A DNA stretch of 64,000 bases from Phaeodactylibacter sp. GTDB taxonomy: Bacteria; Bacteroidota; Bacteroidia; Chitinophagales; Saprospiraceae. The position numbers were made by a program, and so were the translations under genes. Position 1 is the first letter of the stretch. Each line of letters begins with the position of its first letter. The stretch covers positions 62,001-126,000 of the forward strand of contig NZ_JALEGS010000068.1 in NCBI RefSeq assembly GCF_022763345.1, written 5' to 3'. A model generated the notes under the pieces. The model was not told the DNA's origin, searched no databases, and saw only the letters and a program-made list of their open reading frames with translations. Shown piece after piece: positions 35,059 to 42,750 of the stretch.

Positions 35059-36194
35059 TTCTTAACCGGGATGTTTTCCTGGGCAAGCCACGCTGTGATC
35101 GGGCGTTGCTGAATAGCCGCGGCCATCATGCCGGGGAACTGCTCAGGCGTGCAGGCGAAGCAGGGGATGTCAAGCACGGCCAACTGTGCTGCGATATCCT
35201 TGCTGTAGGCTGGTGCGCCCTTGTCATTCAGCGCAAGCAATACGATGAACTGAGTGCCTGCTGCCTTGATTTGGGCAGCTTGGGCAATGAGCTTTTCCGG
35301 CCGTCCACCCTCGTACAGATCACTAATGAGTACGAGTATGGTATCATTGGGGCGGCGGATAAGCGGCCGGGCATAGGTGACGGCTTTGGCAATGTCCGTG
35401 CCACCGCCAAGTTGAGTGGCGAATAGCAAGTCCACCGGGTCTTGCAGGTGCTCAGAAAGGTCTGCAACCGAGGTGTCGAAAGCAATAAATCGAGTGTGAA
35501 GCGCCGATACAGAAGCCATAATGCAGCTCAGGATGCTGGCATAAACCACAGAAGCAGCCATGGAACCGCTTTGGTCAGCCAGGATAAAGACATCTTTCAG
35601 CCGTGACCGCTTTCGCCCGTACCCATACAGTTGCTCAGGGATAATCGTTTTATAGTCCGGCTGATAGTGCTTCAGATTGGTTCGGATCGTGCGGTGCCAG
35701 TTGATTTCGTTGAGACGGGGGCGCCGGTTGGGAGTAGCCCGGTCAAGGCTGCCCCGGATGGCTCGTTTTAGTGGGAACTCCAGGCGTTTTTCCAGTTGTT
35801 GTACAATCCGGGTAATGACCATCCGCGCGGAAGCTCTCGTTTCGTCTGTCATCTGCTTGTTCAGGCTCAGCAAAGTGCCGACAAGCTCCACGTCGGGCTC
35901 GATAGCTTCCAGTAATTCCGGCTCCAGCAGCATGCGCTCCAGGCCCAGGCGCTGTAGTGCATCGCGTTGCATGAGCTGTACAACCGGAGTGGGGAAGTAA
36001 CGGCGGATATCCCCCAGCCAGCGATTGACATTTGGCGAAGAACTGCCAAGGCCGCCTTTTCGGTCGCTATCGTAGAGGGCTTCCAGAACTTTGTCCATGC
36101 CCTTCGCGTTCCCTGACAGCGGGACGGAAGCGGAAGGGTCTGACTGTTTTCCAAGGATAAGCCGCCAGCGTTCTGTTTTCTGAGCCTCGTCCAA
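35055..36194 (-). CDS. VWA domain protein, YehP-like
   Basis: A 379-residue protein, about the length of E. coli YehP (378 aa). It opens with ERWRLILGKQ, typical of the family. The VWA domain from about 200 has a complete MIDAS site: DQSGSM, Thr in GGGTDIAKA and Asp in VLISDLYEGG. In other genomes it works next to a MoxR-type ATPase and a DUF5682 protein; the DUF5682 gene here is at 561-2798 and no MoxR gene is visible. The start codon appears to be TTG at 36194, because a stop codon lies two codons upstream and the next ATG would remove the conserved start. Its stop overlaps that of the convergent membrane-protein gene. Confidence 0.85.
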   Translation of the reverse strand: MDEAQKTERWRLILGKQSDPSASVPLSGNAKGMDKVLEALYDSDRKGGLGSSSPNVNRWLGDIRRYFPTPVVQLMQRDALQRLGLERMLLEPELLEAIEPDVELVGTLLSLNKQMTDETRASARMVITRIVQQLEKRLEFPLKRAIRGSLDRATPNRRPRLNEINWHRTIRTNLKHYQPDYKTIIPEQLYGYGRKRSRLKDVFILADQSGSMAASVVYASILSCIMASVSALHTRFIAFDTSVADLSEHLQDPVDLLFATQLGGGTDIAKAVTYARPLIRRPNDTILVLISDLYEGGRPEKLIAQAAQIKAAGTQFIVLLALNDKGAPAYSKDIAAQLAVLDIPCFACTPEQFPGMMAAAIQQRPITAWLAQENIPVKN

Positions 36195-36278
36195 TTTTTA
36201 ATTTTGAGTTTACAACTTTTACCTTTCTTTGCACGAAGATAGTAGATCAACCTGCCTTTTGCATATTTTCATACGAAT

Positions 36279-37166
36279 ATGGTCTTTATAGATATTCTTA
36301 TTCCGGTGGTATTGGCGCTCACGATGTTTGGCGTTGGGACTTCTTTGGAACTTTCAGATTTCAAAGAGATTGTGGCCCGGCCCAAACTGGTAGCCCTGGG
36401 ATTGAGTTTGCAAATGCTGTTTCTGCCAGCCGTGGCTTTTCTGGTCTGCCTGCTGTTGCCGGTTAGCAATACCTGGAAATTGGGCATTATTATTTTGTCG
36501 CTTTGCCCGGGCGGTGCAACCTCTAATTTCATCTCCTACTTGCTGGAGCTCAAGACCGCTCTTTCCATCAGCCTGACGGCGATCAACAGCCTGTTGATTT
36601 TGGTGACCATCCCGGTGGGGGTCAACCTCGGGGCAGAAGTGTTTATGCATACCTCGGCCTCGTTCAGCCTTTCGGTTACAGAGACCTCGCTCAATGTACT
36701 GTTCATTGTGCTATTGCCCGTTTCACTGGGGTTGCTATTTCACCGGCGTTTCCCCGTGCTGTCAGAGCGTTTTAAGCAACCGGTAAAAGTGGTGACGACT
36801 TTGTTGCTGGCAGCCGTTTTTGCCATCAAGTTCTTTGGGAGTGAAGAGAGTGGGGGGAGTCAGATCAGCTGGGCGGATATTGCAGTGCTTGCTCCGGTTA
36901 TGCTCGGCTTCCACTTGTTTACGATGTTTATGAGCTACTGGAGTGCTAATCGCATGGTGAAGAATAGCGCCTACGATGCCATCACGATCGGTATTGAGGT
37001 AGGCCTGCAAAACACAACTTTGGCGCTGCTGGTAGCCACTGTTATGATTGGTGACGAACAGATGGCGGAGCCCACGCTGGTGTATGCCATGTTTTCCTTC
37101 TTTACGACGCTTGGCTTTGGCTATCTGGCGAAGCGGTCTGCCGACGGGGACGCAAAGGCAAAATAG
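36279..37166 (+). CDS. Bile acid:sodium symporter family (BASS) transporter
   Basis: A 295-residue inner-membrane protein with about ten hydrophobic segments. The Na+-site region LSLCPGGATSNFISYLLELKT is conserved as in ASBT-type and PanS-like transporters, and the second crossing motif is around EVGLQNTTLALLVATVM. Members import bile acids, pantoate/ketopantoate or other organic anions with Na+; in this free-living bacterium an organic acid is more plausible than a bile acid. It is divergent from the VWA gene. Confidence 0.9.
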   Translation: MVFIDILIPVVLALTMFGVGTSLELSDFKEIVARPKLVALGLSLQMLFLPAVAFLVCLLLPVSNTWKLGIIILSLCPGGATSNFISYLLELKTALSISLTAINSLLILVTIPVGVNLGAEVFMHTSASFSLSVTETSLNVLFIVLLPVSLGLLFHRRFPVLSERFKQPVKVVTTLLLAAVFAIKFFGSEESGGSQISWADIAVLAPVMLGFHLFTMFMSYWSANRMVKNSAYDAITIGIEVGLQNTTLALLVATVMIGDEQMAEPTLVYAMFSFFTTLGFGYLAKRSADGDAKAK

Positions 37167-37235
37167 ATGAGCTGTGTGCGTGACTGTAGCAAATAAGTAA
37201 GCGCAGTTTTAACAATTTGCAATGCCCTGATGTGT

Positions 37236-37274
37236 CAAATAAAAAGCCCTCTGAGCAAAGAGGCTCAGAGGGCT
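37236..37274 (-). terminator. Intrinsic terminator for leftward transcription
   Basis: A perfect 12-bp stem AGCCCTCTGAGC/GCTCAGAGGGCT (37245-37256 with 37263-37274) has a 6-base loop. Read leftwards it is followed by TTTTTATTT. It lies about 540 bases beyond the stop of the hybrid kinase, so the kinase mRNA may continue antisense through the candidate RNA gene and end here. On the other strand there is no T tract for the BASS gene. Confidence 0.7.
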
Positions 37275-37509
37275 GCAATTCTCCCAACACATTTAAATCT
37301 TTTCTCTTACGCTAAGAGATTTGGTAAAGAAACGAAGAATGAAGGGTTTCTAAAATGTGAAAAACATGTAAGAGGGGCTTTATACTGCTCAGGATACGAT
37401 TTGTCCCAACAGAAGACACTTTCCCGAAATGGGAACGTTGTCTAAAATTGAAATTAGTTTAGCTGGACTTTAATGTTTAAGATACTGGACGACAAGGCTT
37501 TATTTTTTT
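37275..37509. other. Upstream region of the candidate sigma-54 promoter
   Basis: No protein gene is evident. A perfect palindrome TCTCTTA-CGC-TAAGAGA lies at 37303-37319. TTCCC-GAAAT-GGGAA at 37421-37435 lies 75-90 bases before the -24 element, the usual distance for an NtrC-type enhancer site. A T tract precedes the promoter itself. Confidence 0.4.
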
Positions 37510-37525
37510 TGGCACGGCTTGTGCA
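37510..37525 (+). promoter_or_regulatory. Sigma-54 (-24/-12) promoter
   Basis: TGGCACGGCTTGTGCA matches the sigma-54 consensus TGGCACGnnnnTTGCA at all defined positions but one; GG and GC are spaced exactly ten bases apart. It is preceded by a run of T. Transcription is expected to start near 37535 and run rightwards into sequence with no open reading frame. The gene for the matching activator begins 5 kb to the right. Confidence 0.75.
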
Positions 37526-37534
37526 GGAGATTGT

Positions 37535-37818
37535 CCAGGTAATGAGAACGAATCTGCCTAAACTTTAGGTAGCGTTCATTGTGAGTTATGAAGGAGGAAG
37601 CCTCGCTTTTATCATGGGGAATCACAACAGAGGCTTCCTCCCCATAATTGATCAAGATTTACATAATACGTTGCGCAAGAGCAGCGATTAAGATAAATGG
37701 GTTTTTAGGTGTATTTGTAGCTAGCCGCCAAGTACTGATTTTATTCATAAGAGAGCGAATAATAACCTGAGGGTTACAAAAGTTTAACGGAGAATCAGCA
37801 TGGTGGCTAGCTTTTTTT
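37535..37818 (+). ncRNA. Candidate sigma-54-dependent structured RNA
   Basis: About 284 nt between a sigma-54 promoter and a terminator, with no credible coding sequence. Predicted stems: CTGCCTA/TAGGTAG (37554-37560 with 37566-37572) extended by AATGAnnACG/CGTTCATT; a perfect 12-bp stem GGAGGAAGCCTC/GAGGCTTCCTCC (37593-37604 with 37630-37641); CGTTGC/GCAGCG (37669-37674 with 37681-37686). The 3' domain is closed by AGCTAGCCGCCA/TGGTGGCTAGCT (37719-37730 with 37801-37812, one G-U pair) continued by TACTGATT/AATCAGCA, and ends in seven T. I do not recognise a known RNA family. The last T bases overlap the stop codon of the convergent kinase gene. Confidence 0.6.
37719..37818 (+). terminator. 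Branched terminator of the candidate RNA
   Basis: The long closing stem AGCTAGCCGCCA/TGGTGGCTAGCT is followed directly by a T7 tract at 37812-37818. The enclosed 70 bases hold small hairpins TTATTC/GAATAA (37741-37746 with 37757-37762) and AACC/GGTT (37764-37767 with 37772-37775). Read leftwards there is no T tract, so it serves the rightward transcript. Confidence 0.65.
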
Positions 37819-40800
37819 ATGCCTCCAATTCAGATAGTTTTTCCTCGAGCAGAGGGAACGCTTTATGGGTATCAGCCACGAGCTGAGTGATCATATCATC
37901 TATTTCTGTTTTTTGAGGCCCGCTTTTGGCCAATTTTTCTATAGACAAGGCCGCTTCCTGCTGAGCAGGCATGCCCAGCATCATATAGTTGGGCTTAAGC
38001 TGATGTGCTGCCCGGTACACAGAATCCCAGTCTTCTTCTCCGAGGCCCTCTGATAAACGGGCTACATTGCCCGGGGCTTCTTGTAGGAAGGTCTGAATGA
38101 TTTCCCTGATAAAATCCTTGTCTCCCCCGCTAAATTCATTCAGGTAAGCAAGGTCGACGCTTACAGGTGCCTGGTTGTGCTCTTGCTCTGTATTCATATC
38201 TAACTGCTTTTTTTCAGATGAATGGCTCAATTGTAAACTATTAAGGATGAGTTCCGATAAGGCAGAAGGGGAAAAAGGTTTAGTAATGAACTGATTCATG
38301 CCGGACTCTATAGCGCGCTGTTTTTCATCGAGCATGGCGGCGGCTGTCAACCCAATAATTAAGGTGTTTTGATTGATGTTTTGGCCGTCTGCTCTGATTT
38401 GTGCAGTAGCTTCGCAACCATCGAGTTTGGGCATATGGATATCCATCAGGATGATGTCGAAATGACGTTCGCGGGATTTTTCAATGGCTTCTTCTCCATC
38501 GTTGGCTACTACAAAGTGGCAGCCCCAGGCTTTGAGGATATGGCTGGCCAGCTTTTGGTTCATAGGGTTGTCTTCCACGAGAAGGACCCAGAGCGACCGG
38601 AGCAGGCCCTGATGGCCGACATCTCCTAGTGGGGTGGCCTCCGGACTGTTGTCTGCCTTTTCAGATACCGGAAGGGACAGGTTAAAGATGAAAGCCGTGC
38701 CCTTGCCTAGTTCGCTTTCCACCCAAATATTGCCCCCCATAAGCTCAACCAGTTGCCTGACAATGGATAGCCCCAACCCGGTGCCTCCGTACTTTCGGGT
38801 AATATCCGAATCAGCTTGTTTAAAGCTCTGAAAAACAAACTCCAGCTTCTCATTGGCAATGCCAATGCCGGTATCAAATACCTTAAACTGCAAGCTCATA
38901 TGCTTATCGGTGCGCGCTATAACCCGGGCTTTGATGCCAATCGTGCCCCGGCTTGTGAATTTAATGGCGTTGCCGAGCAGATTGGTGAAAACCTGGCTCA
39001 ACCGGGTAGGGTCGCCAATGAGTTGCCGGTCTATCTGCTCGTCCAGGTCCAGCGTGACGCTCACCGGTTTATCCTTTACCTTAAGTTGGAAGCTCTGCTT
39101 GAGGTTGTTCAGTATACGGCGCAGGCTGAAGGGGCTTGATTCAAGGCTGAGCTGGCTGGCCTCAATTTTAGAGAGGTCCAGTATATTGTCGATAAGAGAT
39201 AGCAGGCTGTCTGCTGAAAACTTGAGCGAGTCCAGGTAGTCCCGCTGCTCAGGGGTAGGCTGTGTATTGAGCAGTAGGTGCGTCATGCCAATGACGGCAT
39301 TCATGGGCGTCCGGATTTCATGGCTCATGTTGGCCAAAAACTGCCGTTCGGCCTGTATGGCTTTCTCCGCCCGGTTTTTTGCAGCTTGCAGCCGTTCTTC
39401 CAGCTGCTTGCGCTCTGTGATATCGTAGTGTATGCCAATGTAACCCTTTAGTTGGCCACGCCGGTCAAGAATAGGCGTGCTGCTGACTATGGCCCAGATG
39501 ACCTTGCCGTCTTTGCGTGTAAACTGTTGCTCGTAAATTACGGCTTCTGAAGTCAGTCTCTCTTCCCGGTACTGCTCATCTCGGTAAATTTCCGGAGAAA
39601 CCACAAAGATATCTTCTGGCCTCCTGCCCGTAAGTTCTGCCTCTTGGTACCCCAGCATGGTGCAGAAACGATCAAAAGCCCGGGTGATGATGCCGTGCTC
39701 ATCGAGCTCTAGCAGCCCCAGCTCCATGTTTTCCAGAATACCGCGGTAACGTTCCTCGCTTTCCTGCAGGCGGGCTTTGGCGGTTTCCCGTGCTGTGATG
39801 TCATGACACTGCCACAGCAAGCCAAGTTGCTCCGTGCCTGCATTAACAGGAATCGCATCGAAACAGAGAATCTTCCCATCGGGCATTGTAAACTTCTGAT
39901 CGGTGGATAGCACCCTTGCTTCCAAGGTTTGCCTGGTCCATTCCTGGAATGCTTCCGGCCGGACATGCTGTTGAGCTACTTCCTGGAGCAGGACATTGGC
40001 TTCTACCCCGATCAGGTCGTCCGGAGTGTAAGGAATGCTGAACAACTCGCAGAACACCTTATTGACGAGCAAAGTCTTGCGCCCGGTGTCTTCAAAAAGT
40101 ATAGCGGCCTGTAAGTTGGCGACTAGCGCACTGAGCTGAGTATTGAGTTGGCTCAGCCTTTTTTCGTAGGTATATTGGCTGGTGATGTCCCTTACAATGT
40201 GCCTTGACCCGGCGCGATGCCCGCTAACGCTGCGGATAAGACTGGAGTTGAACGATACATACCGTTCCAACTGCCCGGAGGTCAATATCCGGCACCGGAA
40301 ATTACGGTCGGACTCGAAATCAAGCAGTTTTTGCAAAAAATAGTCGAACTTATCCCGGTCCTCCGGGTGGATGAAGTCGGTAAGCTTATGCTGGTAAAGC
40401 GCCGCTCTGCTTTGATCGGCTTCAATATCCAGCAAAGCCTGTGCGGAGCGGTTGGTCTTTATGATATGGTCGGCTTCATTGAGGATGAGGAGGGAGTCAG
40501 ACATGTTCTCAAAAAGGTCGCTGTATTGAGCCACACTATTCTCGAGCTGTCCCTGCACCTGATTGACGAGTTGTTGCTGTTCCCTCAGGCGGGCGTGTAC
40601 CATGCAGGCATCCATGGAAATGCCAAACTTCACAATGAGCTTGGCAAGCTCCTGCATGGAGTTTAATTCGAATGGCCTATCCCGATGGGCTTCAAAGATT
40701 TGTACAAAGCTGAATACTGGCAACTGAAAATAGCCGTAGGCACCGCTTCCAAGATGGTCGCTGTAAATAAAGGACTCATCGGGAGCTTCTTTGGACAAGA

Positions 40801-41074
40801 CTTCTGTGAAGAAAGGCCTCGCTTCGAGAGCTTTAGGCGTATCGTGATATTCGGGAATGAAGGCGGTTGGGTTATCGTCTTGTTCAGGGTAGGCAAATTC
40901 AAGCTGATAGGCACCGGAAGGAGACCGCAGCCACAGCCCTGCAAAGGTGAGGCTGGTAGACTCAACGAGCTTGCTCAGGAAAACCCTGGCATTCTCCTCA
41001 GCATGGAGCGATGTTCCGATCGCGAGCGAGAGCTCAAAGAAGCGCTCCAGCTCGGTTCTTTCTATTTGGTGCAT
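37817..41074 (-). CDS. Hybrid histidine kinase: GAF-PAS-PAS-PAS-HisKA-HATPase-REC-Hpt
   Basis: A 1085-residue signalling protein without clear membrane segments, so probably cytoplasmic. Order: GAF-like domain (about 1-160), three PAS domains (about 175-290, 300-415, 425-550; e.g. QFTRKDGKVIWAIVSSTPIL), HisKA with the phospho-His in NMSHEIRTPMN near 583, HATPase (N-box TNLLGNAIKFT, GTGLGLSIV), a receiver (VLLVEDNPMNQKL, Asp in IILMDIHMPKLDG) near 815-935, and a C-terminal Hpt domain with AAHQLKPNYMM near 1023. It ends in a phosphorelay output, so the NtrC-type regulator encoded 30 bases upstream in the same operon is the likely target. Confidence 0.9.
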   Translation of the reverse strand: MHQIERTELERFFELSLAIGTSLHAEENARVFLSKLVESTSLTFAGLWLRSPSGAYQLEFAYPEQDDNPTAFIPEYHDTPKALEARPFFTEVLSKEAPDESFIYSDHLGSGAYGYFQLPVFSFVQIFEAHRDRPFELNSMQELAKLIVKFGISMDACMVHARLREQQQLVNQVQGQLENSVAQYSDLFENMSDSLLILNEADHIIKTNRSAQALLDIEADQSRAALYQHKLTDFIHPEDRDKFDYFLQKLLDFESDRNFRCRILTSGQLERYVSFNSSLIRSVSGHRAGSRHIVRDITSQYTYEKRLSQLNTQLSALVANLQAAILFEDTGRKTLLVNKVFCELFSIPYTPDDLIGVEANVLLQEVAQQHVRPEAFQEWTRQTLEARVLSTDQKFTMPDGKILCFDAIPVNAGTEQLGLLWQCHDITARETAKARLQESEERYRGILENMELGLLELDEHGIITRAFDRFCTMLGYQEAELTGRRPEDIFVVSPEIYRDEQYREERLTSEAVIYEQQFTRKDGKVIWAIVSSTPILDRRGQLKGYIGIHYDITERKQLEERLQAAKNRAEKAIQAERQFLANMSHEIRTPMNAVIGMTHLLLNTQPTPEQRDYLDSLKFSADSLLSLIDNILDLSKIEASQLSLESSPFSLRRILNNLKQSFQLKVKDKPVSVTLDLDEQIDRQLIGDPTRLSQVFTNLLGNAIKFTSRGTIGIKARVIARTDKHMSLQFKVFDTGIGIANEKLEFVFQSFKQADSDITRKYGGTGLGLSIVRQLVELMGGNIWVESELGKGTAFIFNLSLPVSEKADNSPEATPLGDVGHQGLLRSLWVLLVEDNPMNQKLASHILKAWGCHFVVANDGEEAIEKSRERHFDIILMDIHMPKLDGCEATAQIRADGQNINQNTLIIGLTAAAMLDEKQRAIESGMNQFITKPFSPSALSELILNSLQLSHSSEKKQLDMNTEQEHNQAPVSVDLAYLNEFSGGDKDFIREIIQTFLQEAPGNVARLSEGLGEEDWDSVYRAAHQLKPNYMMLGMPAQQEAALSIEKLAKSGPQKTEIDDMITQLVADTHKAFPLLEEKLSELEA

Positions 41075-41104
41075 ATCTGATGGCCTGATTGATCGATTGG
41101 TGAT

Positions 41105-42475
41105 TTACCCCGCCTGCTCGACATCTTCTTTTTCTTCCTTAAGCATGCGATAAATCGTCGATTTACCAATATCGAGTTTTTCAGCGACCTTGATGACATC
41201 ATTTTCATATTTTTTCAGAAAGTGATGAATAATCAGGCGTTTATATTCCTCCAGGGTTAGCTCTTCTGTCAGGAAAGCATCTTCTTTCCGGATACTTCTA
41301 AACTGAATATCATCAGCAAGGATACCTTCTGATTCATCGGCCATCACAGCCGCGAGCTCAATGACAGCGCGAAGTTCCCGCACATTCCCCGGGAAGCTGT
41401 AGCCCAGTAGTTTATTCTTGGCTTCTTTGGTTAGTACAAGGTTGCTCAGATCGTTTTGTTTTCGGAACTCCTTCAAGAAGGAATTGGCCAGCAGAAGAAC
41501 ATCGTTACCACGGTCTCTGAGCGGAGGCAACTCTATAGTTAGCCCCAAAAGCCTATAGTAAAGGTCTTCCCTGAACCGACCGGCTTTGACCTCTTCGCCC
41601 AGGTCTTTATGGGTGGCAATAATGATCCGGGCATCAAAGGGGATCGGCTCTTCCCCTCCTACCCGCACAATCTCTCGTTCCTGAATCGCCCGGAGTAGTT
41701 TGGCTTGCAGGTTGAGGTCCACCTCGCCAATCTCATCCAGGAATAGCGTGCCCTTGTCCGAAAGCTCGAACTGTCCCTTTTTACGGGTCGCGGCACCGGT
41801 GAAGGCTCCTTTTTCGTAGCCAAAAAGTTCACTTTCCAGAAGGTCTTTGGGGATAGCGCCCATATTAACGGCCACAAAGCTGCCGTCCCGGCGTGTGGAA
41901 TTGTAATGAATGCTTTTGGCGACGACCTCCTTGCCCGTCCCGGTTTCTCCGTGGATAGAAACGGTAATATTCGTCCGCACGGCTTTTTCCATCAACCGGA
42001 ATACCCGCTGCATAGCCGGGCTCGCACCAATCACAGACTTGCTGAATTCGTATTTTGCCACTACCTCGCGGCGCAATTGGTCAACTTCTTCCTCCAGGTT
42101 GATCTTTTGCTTGATCTGCTTGATGTCGTTCTCAAGCCGGGCCCGGAAATCCTCACTCTTAGTGATGTAGTCGTAGGCCCCTTCATTACGTATGAGCTTG
42201 ACTGCCGTTTCCACGTCTTGCTGGCCAGACAAAATAACGACCGGTATGTTCTGGTCATAATGCTTAATACGCTCCAGAACCTCCTCTCCCGTCATGTCGG
42301 GCAAAGAATAGTCTAAAGAAATAAGGTGAGGGTTGAGGTTCAGTTTGTCCAGGCAGGCAGCACCAGTGGCGAATACGTGCACTTCATGATCAGGATTGAG
42401 CTCCAGGAAGTACCGGAGCATGCGCATATATGTGGGATCGTCTTCTACGACGAATATTCTAAAAGAGGTATCCAT
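41105..42475 (-). CDS. NtrC-family sigma-54-dependent response regulator
   Basis: A 456-residue activator. The receiver has acidic residues in VVEDDP, the phosphoacceptor Asp in LISLDYSLPDMTG and Lys in YDYITKSED. The AAA+ domain has Walker A GETGTGKE, the GAFTGA loop that contacts sigma-54, Walker B GTLFLDEIGE and the arginine-finger region RFREDLYYRL. A Fis-type HTH ends the protein (VIKVAEKLDIGKSTIYRML). ATG at 42475 is preferred to TTG at 42481. It forms an operon with the hybrid kinase, and rightward -24 elements lie on both sides of that operon. Confidence 0.95.
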   Translation of the reverse strand: MDTSFRIFVVEDDPTYMRMLRYFLELNPDHEVHVFATGAACLDKLNLNPHLISLDYSLPDMTGEEVLERIKHYDQNIPVVILSGQQDVETAVKLIRNEGAYDYITKSEDFRARLENDIKQIKQKINLEEEVDQLRREVVAKYEFSKSVIGASPAMQRVFRLMEKAVRTNITVSIHGETGTGKEVVAKSIHYNSTRRDGSFVAVNMGAIPKDLLESELFGYEKGAFTGAATRKKGQFELSDKGTLFLDEIGEVDLNLQAKLLRAIQEREIVRVGGEEPIPFDARIIIATHKDLGEEVKAGRFREDLYYRLLGLTIELPPLRDRGNDVLLLANSFLKEFRKQNDLSNLVLTKEAKNKLLGYSFPGNVRELRAVIELAAVMADESEGILADDIQFRSIRKEDAFLTEELTLEEYKRLIIHHFLKKYENDVIKVAEKLDIGKSTIYRMLKEEKEDVEQAG

Positions 42476-42567
42476 GGGCAAATCAGCAAACAGGTTGATG
42501 GGTAAGATATTGTTTATGGTGGAAAATTCCTAGCGATGGGTTAGAGAAAACCTCCAAGGGCCGTTTT

Positions 42568-42583
42568 TGGCACGGTTGTTGAA
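42568..42583 (+). promoter_or_regulatory. Sigma-54-like promoter before the giant secreted protein gene
   Basis: TGGCACGGTTGTTGAA has a perfect -24 half (TGGCACG) at the correct spacing to TTG, but the -12 GC reads GA. The stretch TTTTTGGCACGG is identical to that of the promoter at 37510. The start codon of the giant gene is 168 bases downstream. The imperfect -12 half lowers confidence. Confidence 0.5.
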
Positions 42584-42698
42584 ATGTATTCTGTGCAGGG
42601 CATTTTACGGCCCTGGTCAGCGGTCTTTAGCTCCCCCCTCCCTGACCGTATTCATCGCCCGAGAGGGCCTTTATTCATTAACCGATTGATAGCAAGCC

Positions 42699-42710
42699 GG
42701 TCAATTGACC
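42699..42710. promoter_or_regulatory. Palindrome in the leader of the giant gene
   Basis: GGTCAATTGACC is a perfect 12-bp palindrome 40 bases before the start codon. A further inverted pair GGTCAG (42615-42620) and CTGACC (42642-42647) lies upstream. These could be a repressor site or leader RNA structure. Confidence 0.35.
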
Positions 42711-42750
42711 CGGTATTGCCTGTAAACCGTATTGTCAAAATCAATTAACC

